From UBA2040 sp963977135 (GTDB taxonomy: Bacteria > Bacteroidota > Bacteroidia > Flavobacteriales_D > Crocinitomicaceae), in NCBI GenBank assembly GCA_963977135.1, contig CAXBNN010000014.1, positions 1-64,000 of the forward strand: 64,000 nucleotides of DNA, given 5' to 3'. Shown here piece by piece: positions 43,788 through 53,149 of this stretch (positions are counted from its first letter, which is position 1; each line of letters begins with the position of its first letter). The translations under genes were made by a program, and so were the position numbers. The notes below the pieces were generated by a model. That model was given only the letters and a program-made list of their open reading frames with translations. It was not told the origin of the DNA and did no database searches.

Positions 43788-44165
43788 ATGGAGGATGCTC
43801 AAATTCTTGGATTACGCACGACAATTTATAAAGTTGAGGATTTACACAAAGCTAAAAAATGGTATTCCAAAGCATTTGACCAAAATCCATATTTCGACGA
43901 ACCCTTTTATGTAGGATTCTCGATTGGTGGTTATGAGTTAGGTCTCATGCCGAATGAAGAAAAGGATATGAAAAAATCCGATAATGTGCTAAGCTATTGG
44001 GGAGTAGAGAATATACAAGAAACCTACGAGCGATTTATTTCAAACGGAGCTGTTTCTCATGAAGAGCCTAACAATGTTGGCGGTGAAATGATGGTAGCAA
44101 GCATCAGAGATCCATGGGGAAATGTTATTGGATTAATTTTTAATCCTTTCTTTAAATTACCATAG
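43788..44165 (+). CDS. VOC-family (glyoxalase-like) protein
   Basis: The 125-residue protein shows two halves of the beta-alpha-beta-beta-beta VOC fold: TIYKVEDLHKAKKWYSKAF and YVGFSIGGYELGLMP in the first, VENIQETYERFISNGA and ASIRDPWGNVIGLIFNP in the second. RDPWGNVIG is the classical terminal VOC motif. The metal ligands (usually His/Glu) are only partly visible, so it could be an enzyme or a binding protein. It is 10 bases downstream of the FMN-binding protein and probably co-transcribed. No specific substrate is indicated. Confidence 0.85.
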   Translation: MEDAQILGLRTTIYKVEDLHKAKKWYSKAFDQNPYFDEPFYVGFSIGGYELGLMPNEEKDMKKSDNVLSYWGVENIQETYERFISNGAVSHEEPNNVGGEMMVASIRDPWGNVIGLIFNPFFKLP

Positions 44166-44258
44166 AGCTTCTTGTTTAGCGCCATTATCGTATAAAATTA
44201 CCCTCAATTGAAAAAAATCTATTAGTTTCGCTTACGAACCAATTTCGATAAGACAACT

Positions 44259-44984
44259 ATGAGTTTTCGCACTCTCACCAATAAAATTCCAGGTAAATTA
44301 AAGGGTTTATTCTTTTTCCTTCGTGTTGATAGAATTATCCCAGTTCATTTACTCCTTTTCACAGGCCACATGGCTGAATTGTCTCGCTGGATAGCAAAAA
44401 ATAAAAAAGAGGGGAAACATGACTTTTACAGTAGTAAATTTCATTATGATAAACGGGAAGGATTATTTGAGCAAGTCATTCAATCTGAAAACCTTGATAC
44501 CAATGTGGATTATTTCGAATTTGGCGTTTCCAAAGGCGGATCTTTTCGCTGGTGGATCAATCGTCTAAAAAATGATGGAGCTCGCTTTTATGGCTTTGAT
44601 ACTTTTTCAGGTTTACCTGAAGATTGGGGATTGTTCAAAAAAGGTGACATGGATAACGGCAACGAACCACCTCAAATCGACGACAACAGACATACTTTTT
44701 ATCAAGGTCTTTTTCAGCAAACGCTTTTACCTTTTTTAAGCGAATACAAATCAGACAACAAGAAAATTATTCATATGGATGCTGATCTATATTCAGCGAC
44801 TTTGTATGTATTAACTCTAATGACACCCTATTTAAAAAAAGGTGATGTAATTTTCTTCGATGAGTTCAATGTTCCTATGCATGAATACAAAGCTCTTAAA
44901 GATTGGAGCAATTCCTTCTATGTAGATTTTAAAATCTTGGGCAGCGTCAATAACTTTTATCAATTGGCAATCGTTATCAATTAA
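44259..44984 (+). CDS. TylF/MycF-like SAM-dependent methyltransferase
   Basis: The 241-residue protein has the features of the TylF/MycF O-methyltransferase family: a Rossmann motif YFEFGVSKGGSFRWW (about residues 86-100), RFYGFDTFSGLPEDWG (about 113-128), a metal-binding DADLYSAT (near 174-181) and FFDEFN (near 200-205), where the Asp/Glu residues bind Mg2+. Family members methylate sugar hydroxyl groups in macrolides, but relatives in environmental bacteria probably modify surface glycans or lipids. No secondary-metabolite genes are near. It appears as a single gene. No signal peptide, so cytoplasmic. Confidence 0.75.
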   Translation: MSFRTLTNKIPGKLKGLFFFLRVDRIIPVHLLLFTGHMAELSRWIAKNKKEGKHDFYSSKFHYDKREGLFEQVIQSENLDTNVDYFEFGVSKGGSFRWWINRLKNDGARFYGFDTFSGLPEDWGLFKKGDMDNGNEPPQIDDNRHTFYQGLFQQTLLPFLSEYKSDNKKIIHMDADLYSATLYVLTLMTPYLKKGDVIFFDEFNVPMHEYKALKDWSNSFYVDFKILGSVNNFYQLAIVIN

Positions 44985-45039
44985 GTCGCTAAGACAAGAT
45001 AGTTACTGTGAATTACGTTTAAGATAAAAATTGCCTCAG

Positions 45040-45639
45040 ATGATTTTCAGTTTTAAAGAAAACTACGTCCTTGAAAATAATGTGGTTCGATTAACTCCTC
45101 TTTTAGAAGAAGATTTTGGAAAACTAGTACCTTTTGCTAATAATGAGCCTGATTTATGGGAATATTCACTCGTTCAAGCGACTAGTGAGGAAGGATTAAA
45201 AAACTATCTTAAGTTAGCTATCGAAAGTCGAAAAAATGAGAATGCTTACCCTTTTCTCGTTTTTGACAAAAGAACAAATCAATTTGCCGGAAGTACCCGT
45301 TTTTATGACATCCAACTTGCACAGAACACGGTTCAACTCGGTTTTACGTGGTACGGAAAAGCTTTTCAAAGAACAGGGTTGAACCAAAATTGCAAATTTT
45401 TACTTCTTGAGTTTGCTTTCGAGAAAATGAATTTAGATAGAGTTGAATTCCGTGCGGATAACGACAATACGAAAAGCATTGTCTCTATGAAAAATATTGG
45501 TTGCACACAAGAAGGGATTCTAAGAAATCATGGCTATAAACCTGATCGTACGCGAAGAGATAGCATTGTATTGAGCATCTTAAAAGACGAGTGGTTCAAT
45601 TCTGTAAAAGCTAACCTTCAGAACAAAATCAGCGGTTAA
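45040..45639 (+). CDS. GNAT-family N-acetyltransferase (RimJ/RimL type)
   Basis: I use ATG 45040 (199 residues) rather than an in-frame TTG three codons earlier. The protein has the RimJ/RimL acetyltransferase pattern: VVRLTPLLEEDFGKLVPFA at the start, AGSTRFYDI, the acyl-CoA binding segment LGFTWYGKAFQRTGLNQNCKFLLLEFAFE (about 102-130), VEFRADNDNTKSIVSMKNIG and EGILRNHGY near the end. Such enzymes acetylate the N-terminus of ribosomal proteins or small molecules. The neighbours give no hint on substrate. No signal peptide or membrane segment. Confidence 0.85.
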   Translation: MIFSFKENYVLENNVVRLTPLLEEDFGKLVPFANNEPDLWEYSLVQATSEEGLKNYLKLAIESRKNENAYPFLVFDKRTNQFAGSTRFYDIQLAQNTVQLGFTWYGKAFQRTGLNQNCKFLLLEFAFEKMNLDRVEFRADNDNTKSIVSMKNIGCTQEGILRNHGYKPDRTRRDSIVLSILKDEWFNSVKANLQNKISG

Positions 45640-45951
45640 CGATTCTTTTTAAAGGCTCAAATTTGTCATAACATGATCTTTTGACACTATAATTCATTGA
45701 GTTTTTCAGAAGTTAAGCGTAAAAAATACTATCCAAATAGACAAAACTGAAAACAACTATATCTATGATTATGTGCGTTTTATCAATTTAATTTAGTATT
45801 ATTGTATATTAATGTTAAAAAATAAAACCGACGAATTTTAAAATTCTCCATTTGTCGACATGCGTGATGTTTCTGTCTCCACAGTTACTTCAGGACTTCT
45901 CCGTCCGTTTACACAAAACGGTATTTATAAAATCTCCAAATACTTATTCCC
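45640..45951. other. Intergenic stretch of 312 bases without a recognised gene
   Basis: No ORF of meaningful length, tRNA, riboswitch fold or terminator with a T run was recognised on either strand. The sequence is strongly AT-rich up to about 45850 and then more mixed up to the start at 45952. It probably contains the promoter of the 1939-residue secreted protein, but I find no clean TTTG/TAnnTTTG pair. Confidence 0.6.
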
Positions 45952-48900
45952 ATGAAAAAAAATCTACTCCTCAGATTAGTAATTCTTGCCTTAACCCTGC
46001 CAACAATGCTATTTGGGCAAGTAAATGATTCTAACTGGGTCGACATGATGTCTGATCCAAATGCCAATTTTTACGATGTACAAACTGCTTTCAATAATTT
46101 TTGGGCGGGCAAAACTATAGAAAAAGGAAAAGGATATAAGCAATTTAAACGATGGGAAGAGCATATGGAGCCTCGAGTTTACCCAAGTGGTAATATGACA
46201 CTTCCATCACAATCTTACTCCAATTACCTTACTTGGTTATCTCAAAACCCAATAAGTCTGAGTCTCATACCTAATGATTGGTCTCCACTTGGTCCAACAG
46301 GAGCGCCAGCCGGCGGTGGAGCTGGGAGAATCAATTTTGTTCGATTCGACCCTACTAACTCAAATACTATTTATGTTGGCGCACCAGATGGTGGTTTATG
46401 GAAATCAATCAATGGAGGTACAACTTGGACTACCAATACAGATCAATTGACCGTAATTGGATGTACAGATATAGCGATTAACCCTAGTAATACTCAAATA
46501 ATGTACCTAGCCACCGGTGACGGTGAAGCCGGTGATTCTTATAGTGTAGGGGTTTTAAAATCAATAGATGGCGGCGCAACATGGAATACAACTGGATTAA
46601 ATTGGGCTGTATCACTTGGACGTCGAATTTCAAGATTATTGATGCATCCATCAAATCCTTTAATTTTAATTGCAGCGACTACCAATGGAATGTATAGAAC
46701 AATTGACGGCGGTGTAACGTGGACACAAACAAGCACCGGATCATATAAATCTGCAGAATTTTCTCCTGGATCCGCCAATACTGTTTATGCTGCTGGAACA
46801 ATTTTAAGGCGATCAATTGACAATGGCGTAACATGGACAACCATAACATCTGGTTTACCTACAACAGGTGTACAAAGAATTTCTATTGCGGTTACCCCTG
46901 CAAATAGCGCTTATGTTTATCTACTTATTGGTCAATCTTCAGACCAAGGATTATTAGGAATCTATCGCTCCACAGATTCTGGAGCAACATTTACTACTCA
47001 AAAAGGACCAACTTCTCCAAACTTGTTAGGATGGTCATCGGCTGGAACGGATTCTGGTGGACAAGCTTTTTATGATTTAGCAATTGCCGTTTCGCCAACC
47101 GCAGCAAATACAGTTCTAGTTGGCGGTGTAAACACATGGCGCTCATTAGATGGCGGTGTTACATGGACGCTCAATTCACATTGGACAGGTTCTGGTGCAC
47201 CTTATGTTCATGCAGATTGTCATGCTATTCAATTCTTACCAGGTTCTTCCACAACATATTTCATGGGCCATGATGGTGGAATTTCTAAGACAACAAATTC
47301 AGGTACATCGTTTACAGATATTAGTTCCAACTTACAAATTGCGCAACAATACCGTATCGGTTTATCGGCAACAACCGCTGGAAGAATTATTGCAGGTCAT
47401 CAAGATAACGGTACAAACCTATTGAACGGGGGCTCTTGGACGCGAGTTTACGGTGGTGACGGAATGGATTGTTTCATTGATCGTACCAACAACAATATTT
47501 TGTATGGTTCTTATGTCTATGGTGATTATTATAAATCGACAAACGGAGGAGCAACGTGGACAACTATTACCACTGGTCTTCCAAATGGGGCTGGAAATGC
47601 CAGTTGGTTAAGCCCTTGGCATCAAGATCCAGTTTCAGCAACAACCTTATATGCTGCGGGTAGAGCCGCATTATACAAATCAACCAATGGAGGATCTAAT
47701 TGGTCAGCCGTCGGCACGCCTTCTGGCTCAAACAGAGTGTTGGAATTCGCCATTGCGCCGAGCAACAATCAAATCCTTTATGCTGTAAAACAAAACGCTA
47801 TTTCAATATCGATTAATGGAGGTACAACTTTTACCGATGTAACTGGAACATTACCAGTTGGAACTGCTTCAATAACGAATGTGACTATATCGAGCACAAA
47901 TCCGAGCATAGTTTGGGTGACTTTTTCTGGATATTCGGCAGCAAACAAAGTTTATAAATCTATAAACAGTGGAACAACATGGGTCAATATAAGTACGGGT
48001 CTGCCAAATGTTCCTTGTAATACTATTGTTTACCAAGGTGGCACCACAAATGATGTTGTATATGTTGGCACCGACATTGGCGTCTTTTATATTGACAATA
48101 TCATGAGTTCTTGGCAAAACTACATGAGTGGTTTACCAAGAGTTTCAATTAGTGATTTAGAAATATTTTATCCAACTTCAAAAATTCGAGCGGGAACTTA
48201 TGGTCGAGGAACATGGGAAAGTGACGTGGCAGTTGTGAGTAATTTTGCACCTGTTGCTGATTTTATTGCGCCGCAAACAGTATGCTTAGGAAACACTGTA
48301 CCTTTTACCGACGCATCATCATATACTCCAACAACTTGGTCATGGTCTTTCCCGGGAGGAACACCTTCGACATCCACAGCGCAGAATCCAATAATTACAT
48401 ATTCAACAGCTGGAAACTACAATGTTACTTTGACCGTAACAAATGTAAATGGAACAGATTCAGAGGTGAAAACAGGATATATTACTGTCGTGGCTGGATC
48501 TGGTGCCGCTTTGCCATTAGTTGAAGGATTTACAAGTACAACTTTTCCACCAACCAACTGGTCTATTATAAATACCAATTCTTCCTCAACTTGGGTAAGA
48601 AGTGCAAGCACTGGTACCGCTCCAACCGCAGGAAACTCAATGGTATTCGATAATTACAATTTGAATGATTCCGATGATGACGAGATACATCTCAAATCGG
48701 TAAATTTAACTGGCTTAACTTCAGCTCAGTTAGCTTTTGACGTGGCTTATGCTCCTTACGACCCTTTTAATTATGATGGTTTAGAAGTTATAGTCTCTAC
48801 CAATTGTGGTGGTGCATTTACTACTGTATATTCTAAATCTTATACGGTCTTAGCCACTGCCCCTGCAACCACAGGAGCTTTTACTCCCTCGACAACTCAA

Positions 48901-51771
48901 TGGCGAAATGATGTTGTGGATTTGACACCCTTCATTGGTCAATCAAACGTAATCGTCGCCTTTAGAAACCTGGGTGGGTATGGAAATTATTTATATGTGG
49001 ATAATATTAATCTAACTGGTACCACAGTACCTACCAATCCTACCGCAAGTTTCACTGGAACGCCAACGACAATTTGTAACGGGCAATCAGTGACCTTCGT
49101 AAATAACTCTGCAGGTTCGCCAACATCTTATTCGTGGACTTTTGCTGGAGGAACTCCTGCAACTTCAACGGCCACTAATCCAACAGTCACATACGCGACA
49201 GCTGGAACCTATACAGTTTCGCTCACTGCTACAAACTCAAGTGGGTCGAATACATCAACACTCACGAATTACATCGGCGTAAATCAAACTCCTGCAACGC
49301 CAACTATTTCAACAGGTGGACCAACAACATTCTGCACTGGTGGGTCAGTTGTTTTAACCTCGTCATCTGCCACTGGTAACCTTTGGTCTAATGGCGCTAC
49401 AACCCAATCAATTACTGTTTCAACTTCAGGAACATATACGGTTGCTGTGACTTCATCAGGATGCACATCATCAGCATCTTTAGGTACATCAGTTACGGTT
49501 AATCCTATTCCGACTGCACCAACTATTTCAGCAGGTGGATCAACAACTTTCTGCTCTGGTGGATCAGTTGTTTTGACAGCTTCGTCTACAACGGGTAATC
49601 TTTGGTCGACTGGTGCTACAACTCAATCAATTACGGTTTCGACAGCAGGAACATATACAGTCTCAAAGACAACAGCAGGATGTACATCTTCTTTGTCTTC
49701 AGGAACTTCCGTAACTGTTAATCCAATTCCGTCAACTCCGACAATAACAGCTGGTGGTTCAACAACATTCTGTTCGGGAGGTTCGGTAGTTTTGGCATCT
49801 TCGTCTTCAACAGGCAATCTCTGGTCAAATGGAGCTACTAGTCAATCGATTTCAGTTTCAGCTACCGGAACATATACTGTTGCAGTTACGAATTCTGGTT
49901 GTTCATCGGCAAGCTCTTCAGGAACAACTGTTACAGTTAATTCAATTCCATCAACACCAACAATTACAGCTGGTGGCTCAACTAGTTTCTGCACAGGTGG
50001 TTCCGTTGTATTAACTTCTTCATCTTCAACTGGAAATCTTTGGTCGACTGGTGCTTCAACACAATCCATTACTGTTTCAGCGGCGGGAACCTATACAGTG
50101 GGTGTCACGCAATCTGGATGTTCTTCAGCAACATCTGCAGGAACCTCAGTTACAATTAATTCAATTCCAGCAACTCCGACAATTTCGGCAGGTGGTTCGA
50201 CGACTTTTTGCGCTGGAGGTTCAGTGGTTTTAACATCTTCGTCTGCATCAGGAAACTTATGGTCAACTGGAGCAACAACACAATCCATTACCGTCTCAAC
50301 TTCTGGAACATATTCCGTCGCTGTTACGCAAACCGGCTGTTCGTCTGCCAGTTCCGCAGGAACTGCGGTTACTGTTAATCCAGCTCCATCTGCACCGACA
50401 ATTACTGCCGGTAGTTCGACCTCATTCTGTGCTGGAGGTTCCGTAGTATTAACATCTTCCTCTTCGACTGGAAATCTATGGTCAACTGGAGCAACGACAC
50501 AATCAATAACTGTTTCAACAGCCGGAACATATACAGTTAGCGCAACTACTGGCGGATGCTCATCTATAGCATCTTCAGGATCCGTTATTAATGTCAACCC
50601 TTTGCCAGCTATCGCTATTGGAACAATATCAAATCCAATTACCTGTGGAACAGCAACAGGAAGTATCCAAGTTACTGGAACGGGAGCTGGAACGTTAAAT
50701 TGGTCTGGAACTGGAACTGGCACAGCTAGTGGTTCTTTGCCAATTTCTATTTCAAATATATCGGCTGGATCTTACTCAATTTCCTTTACTAGTGCTGCTG
50801 GTTGTTTATCTAATCCTATTTCACAAGGGTTAAACGATCCAACTCCTCCTGCAACTCCATCGATTGTTGCATCAGGGCCAACAACATTTTGTTCAGGTGG
50901 ATCGGTTACACTTACATCCTCTGCTCTAGCAGGAAATACGTGGTCAAATAGTTCTACAACGACATCAATAAATGCTACTGCATCGGGTAGCTATAGCGTT
51001 ACCTATACTAATGCAGCTGGTTGTTCTGCAACATCGGTTCCTATGATAGTAATAGTGAATGACAATCCCGCTACACCGAATGTTTCGGCAGGTGGATTGA
51101 CGACTTTCTGTGAAGGAAATTCAGTAGTGTTGACTTCTTCATCTACAACAGGCAATACTTGGACAAACAATCAAACAACTCCATCTATTACGGTTCTTAC
51201 TTCTGGTAATTATGGAGTTACTTATACTGACTTCAATGGCTGTTCTTCTAGTTCAACCTTAACAAGTGTTACAGTAAACCCAAATCCGGTTGTCACATTT
51301 GGTACATTGGCGGATATATGTATATATAATCCTGCTATAACTCTTACTCAAGGCGGACCTACAGGCGGAGTATACAGTGGGAACGGAATAAGCGGAAATC
51401 AATTTGACCCTAATTCAGCTGGACTTGGAACCAATACCTTAACGTATAATTTCACTGATGGAAATGGCTGTTCGAATTCAGCTACATCCATTATTTTGGT
51501 TGATGGATGTTTAAGTTTGAACGAAAATACTCAATCAAGTATTCAAATTTTCCCAAATCCGTCAACTGGAATATTGACTATTAATTCAGAGGATATGCCA
51601 ATTAGTAATTTAACAGTATTCGATTATGCTGGGCGCAAAGTAGCGGAACAATTGGGTGTATCTACAACATCGTTAACTCTAGATTTAACCAAAATGGCGG
51701 ATGGTATGTATACTATCGAAGTTATCACATCGGGAGCTACAAAACGTTTGCCAATAATAATTCGTCACTAA
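45952..51771 (+). CDS. Giant secreted beta-propeller/PKD/Ig-repeat protein with type A T9SS sorting domain
   Basis: The 1939-residue protein has a signal peptide (about 1-23, ending MLFGQ). Residues about 110-760 form a BNR/sortilin-like beta-propeller with repeated SxNGGTTWT Asp-box-like motifs (KSINGGTTWT, RTIDGGVTWT, KSTNGGATWT). Then come a PKD domain (about 765-845), a MAM/choice-of-anchor-J-like beta sandwich (about 850-1025), a second PKD (about 1030-1113) and eight 73-residue Ig-like repeats (1115-1552 and 1634-1779) with one SprB-like insertion (LNWSGTGTGTASG...). The C-terminus is a type A sorting domain (IQIFPNPSTGILTINS, then FDYAGRKVAEQ and MADGMYTIEVI). It is exported by T9SS; adhesion or glycan binding is inferred from the propeller and Ig folds. 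Confidence 0.88.
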   Translation: MKKNLLLRLVILALTLPTMLFGQVNDSNWVDMMSDPNANFYDVQTAFNNFWAGKTIEKGKGYKQFKRWEEHMEPRVYPSGNMTLPSQSYSNYLTWLSQNPISLSLIPNDWSPLGPTGAPAGGGAGRINFVRFDPTNSNTIYVGAPDGGLWKSINGGTTWTTNTDQLTVIGCTDIAINPSNTQIMYLATGDGEAGDSYSVGVLKSIDGGATWNTTGLNWAVSLGRRISRLLMHPSNPLILIAATTNGMYRTIDGGVTWTQTSTGSYKSAEFSPGSANTVYAAGTILRRSIDNGVTWTTITSGLPTTGVQRISIAVTPANSAYVYLLIGQSSDQGLLGIYRSTDSGATFTTQKGPTSPNLLGWSSAGTDSGGQAFYDLAIAVSPTAANTVLVGGVNTWRSLDGGVTWTLNSHWTGSGAPYVHADCHAIQFLPGSSTTYFMGHDGGISKTTNSGTSFTDISSNLQIAQQYRIGLSATTAGRIIAGHQDNGTNLLNGGSWTRVYGGDGMDCFIDRTNNNILYGSYVYGDYYKSTNGGATWTTITTGLPNGAGNASWLSPWHQDPVSATTLYAAGRAALYKSTNGGSNWSAVGTPSGSNRVLEFAIAPSNNQILYAVKQNAISISINGGTTFTDVTGTLPVGTASITNVTISSTNPSIVWVTFSGYSAANKVYKSINSGTTWVNISTGLPNVPCNTIVYQGGTTNDVVYVGTDIGVFYIDNIMSSWQNYMSGLPRVSISDLEIFYPTSKIRAGTYGRGTWESDVAVVSNFAPVADFIAPQTVCLGNTVPFTDASSYTPTTWSWSFPGGTPSTSTAQNPIITYSTAGNYNVTLTVTNVNGTDSEVKTGYITVVAGSGAALPLVEGFTSTTFPPTNWSIINTNSSSTWVRSASTGTAPTAGNSMVFDNYNLNDSDDDEIHLKSVNLTGLTSAQLAFDVAYAPYDPFNYDGLEVIVSTNCGGAFTTVYSKSYTVLATAPATTGAFTPSTTQWRNDVVDLTPFIGQSNVIVAFRNLGGYGNYLYVDNINLTGTTVPTNPTASFTGTPTTICNGQSVTFVNNSAGSPTSYSWTFAGGTPATSTATNPTVTYATAGTYTVSLTATNSSGSNTSTLTNYIGVNQTPATPTISTGGPTTFCTGGSVVLTSSSATGNLWSNGATTQSITVSTSGTYTVAVTSSGCTSSASLGTSVTVNPIPTAPTISAGGSTTFCSGGSVVLTASSTTGNLWSTGATTQSITVSTAGTYTVSKTTAGCTSSLSSGTSVTVNPIPSTPTITAGGSTTFCSGGSVVLASSSSTGNLWSNGATSQSISVSATGTYTVAVTNSGCSSASSSGTTVTVNSIPSTPTITAGGSTSFCTGGSVVLTSSSSTGNLWSTGASTQSITVSAAGTYTVGVTQSGCSSATSAGTSVTINSIPATPTISAGGSTTFCAGGSVVLTSSSASGNLWSTGATTQSITVSTSGTYSVAVTQTGCSSASSAGTAVTVNPAPSAPTITAGSSTSFCAGGSVVLTSSSSTGNLWSTGATTQSITVSTAGTYTVSATTGGCSSIASSGSVINVNPLPAIAIGTISNPITCGTATGSIQVTGTGAGTLNWSGTGTGTASGSLPISISNISAGSYSISFTSAAGCLSNPISQGLNDPTPPATPSIVASGPTTFCSGGSVTLTSSALAGNTWSNSSTTTSINATASGSYSVTYTNAAGCSATSVPMIVIVNDNPATPNVSAGGLTTFCEGNSVVLTSSSTTGNTWTNNQTTPSITVLTSGNYGVTYTDFNGCSSSSTLTSVTVNPNPVVTFGTLADICIYNPAITLTQGGPTGGVYSGNGISGNQFDPNSAGLGTNTLTYNFTDGNGCSNSATSIILVDGCLSLNENTQSSIQIFPNPSTGILTINSEDMPISNLTVFDYAGRKVAEQLGVSTTSLTLDLTKMADGMYTIEVITSGATKRLPIIIRH
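49294..50607 (+). repeat. Six tandem 219-base coding repeats (73 residues each)
   Basis: Units begin at 49294, 49513, 49732, 49951, 50170 and 50389, each exactly 219 bases. Every unit reads like xxPTIxAGGSTTFCxGGSVVL ... GNLWSxGATTQSIxVS ... GTYTV ... GC ... VTVNxxP, with one Cys pair per unit. Amino acid identity between units is very high while synonymous codons differ, so these are not recent perfect duplications. Confidence 0.95.
50851..51288 (+). repeat. Two more diverged 73-residue coding repeats
   Basis: Units at 50851-51069 and 51070-51288 keep the 73-residue length, the FC...GC Cys pair and the TxSxN pattern, but have drifted (GNTWSNSSTTTSI, GNTWTNNQTTPSI). They are separated from the first six by an 81-residue SprB-like domain. 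Confidence 0.9.
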
Positions 51772-51790
51772 AACTTAAATTGATAAAAAG

Positions 51791-51823
51791 AAAAAGCTTG
51801 CCTAAATTGGGCAAGCTTTTTTT
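51791..51823. terminator. Bidirectional rho-independent terminator between convergent genes
   Basis: AAAAGCTTGCC pairs with GGGCAAGCTTTT around a short TAAATT-type loop, flanked by A and T runs on both sides. It lies between the 1939-residue gene (plus) and the rRNA methyltransferase-like gene (minus). Confidence 0.9.
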
Positions 51824-51872
51824 ATATCTTTTTTCGCAAGGAAATTGCGAATACTTCAAGTATTGAAACACG

Positions 51873-53084
51873 TTAATCCTTAAACTCTTCCTTCAAATTA
51901 CCTTCTTCATCATAACGATCTTTTTTAGAACCTTCGTATATCGTGAATTTTCGGTAACTACATTCCAAATCTCCGTTGTACAACTGAATTTTTCGCTCAG
52001 GTCGTAAACCTACATTTTTCAATCCTTCTTCACTTGCAGAAATAATCCAGCAAGTAAATCCAGTTAATTCTTGTTTCATCCAATCACCCAATGCCGTGTA
52101 CATTTCAGGAATATCCGTCCCCATTCGTTCACCATATGGAGGATTTGTAATAACCATTCCTCCATTTGGAAAAGGTTTTTTCAAATCAGCGAAATCGTCT
52201 GAAGTAATTTCTACAAATCGTCCAACGGGCAAGCCGCGTAAGTTGCGTTTTGCTTTGAGCATCATATCCGAACTCAAATCACTACCTGCAATTTTACATG
52301 GAAGTCCAGTACAACGTTTGTTCGCCGCTTCATAAATTTCATCCCAAACTTCAGGTTGGAAGTTCTTGAAATTTTTGAATGCATAATGATGTCTTTCGAG
52401 ATTTGAAGGAATGTTAGCAGCTAACAATGCGGCTTCAATTAATATTGTTCCAGAACCACAAAACGGATCATATAAATCTGTTTTTCTATCCCAGCCTGAC
52501 ATTCTCACCAAACCAGCGGCAACAACTTCATTTATTGGAGCTTCACCAATCGCCTCGCGGTATCCACGCTGAAACAATGGAACTCCAGAAGTATTCAATG
52601 AAACAATACATTCAGTTTCCTGGATATACAAATCGAAAAGAACTTGAGGAGCTTTTACATTGACATCAGGTCTATCCTGACCTTTTTCTCGGAATTTGTC
52701 AACAATTGCATCTTTCAACAAGAAATGAGGAAACTGAGAATGACGAAATATTTTTGAGAAAACTGCTCCTTTTACAGCAAAAGTCTTGTCATTAGAGAAA
52801 TATTGCGTCCAATCAATTTTAAAGGCCTTATTGTACAAATCGTCTTCATTCTTGATGCGAAACTTGGCAATTTGAACTAAAACTGAAACCGCGCATCTTG
52901 AATGTAAGTTTAGGAAATATACATCCTTCCACTCCCCTTTTAGTTGCACAGCTCTATTTAGTACAGTGATGTCTGAATATCCTAACTCTTCGAGTTCTTC
53001 CTTTAAAACTTCCTCAAATCCAAAGAAAGTTTTAAGTGTGATTGTCAGCTCTTCGCCTACGTTTTTATTATCTTGTTCTGTCAT
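51873..53084 (-). CDS. THUMP-domain class I RNA methyltransferase (RlmL-like)
   Basis: The 403-residue protein starts with a THUMP-type RNA-binding half (about 1-165) and continues with a Rossmann methyltransferase: YDPFCGSGTILIEAAL (about 198-213), GSDLSSDMMLKAKRNLR and MVITNPPYGERMG (about 305-317). NPPY is the hallmark of N-methylation of a purine base. It resembles the N2-guanine methyltransferase half of E. coli RlmL, acting on 23S rRNA G2445, but lacks the second (RlmK) half. The target is inferred, not proven. Its start region is only 65 bases from the divergent patatin gene start. Confidence 0.85.
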   Translation of the reverse strand: MTEQDNKNVGEELTITLKTFFGFEEVLKEELEELGYSDITVLNRAVQLKGEWKDVYFLNLHSRCAVSVLVQIAKFRIKNEDDLYNKAFKIDWTQYFSNDKTFAVKGAVFSKIFRHSQFPHFLLKDAIVDKFREKGQDRPDVNVKAPQVLFDLYIQETECIVSLNTSGVPLFQRGYREAIGEAPINEVVAAGLVRMSGWDRKTDLYDPFCGSGTILIEAALLAANIPSNLERHHYAFKNFKNFQPEVWDEIYEAANKRCTGLPCKIAGSDLSSDMMLKAKRNLRGLPVGRFVEITSDDFADLKKPFPNGGMVITNPPYGERMGTDIPEMYTALGDWMKQELTGFTCWIISASEEGLKNVGLRPERKIQLYNGDLECSYRKFTIYEGSKKDRYDEEGNLKEEFKD

Positions 53085-53104
53085 TTTCTCGCCTTAGATA
53101 TTGC

Positions 53105-53134
53105 TTTGAATGTTCGCAAATACTATTAAATTTG
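53105..53134 (+). promoter_or_regulatory. -33/-7 promoter of the patatin gene
   Basis: TTTG (53105-53108) and TAAATTTG (53127-53134) are 18 bases apart, a full Bacteroidota consensus. The -7 box ends 15 bases before a TTG codon at 53150, which fits a short leader and supports that start. Confidence 0.65.
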
Positions 53135-53149
53135 TACAAAAGAACGCAT

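Noticed and set aside
45640..45951. Possible riboswitch or small RNA in the 312-base gap before the giant secreted protein
   Set aside because: No paired structure, conserved core or terminator could be traced by eye.
50091..50723. A 210-residue open frame on the minus strand inside the repeat array
   Set aside because: It is antisense to the six near-identical repeats; its length comes from the repeated codon pattern, which avoids stops in this frame. It is Val/Glu/Pro-rich and periodic, with no start context.
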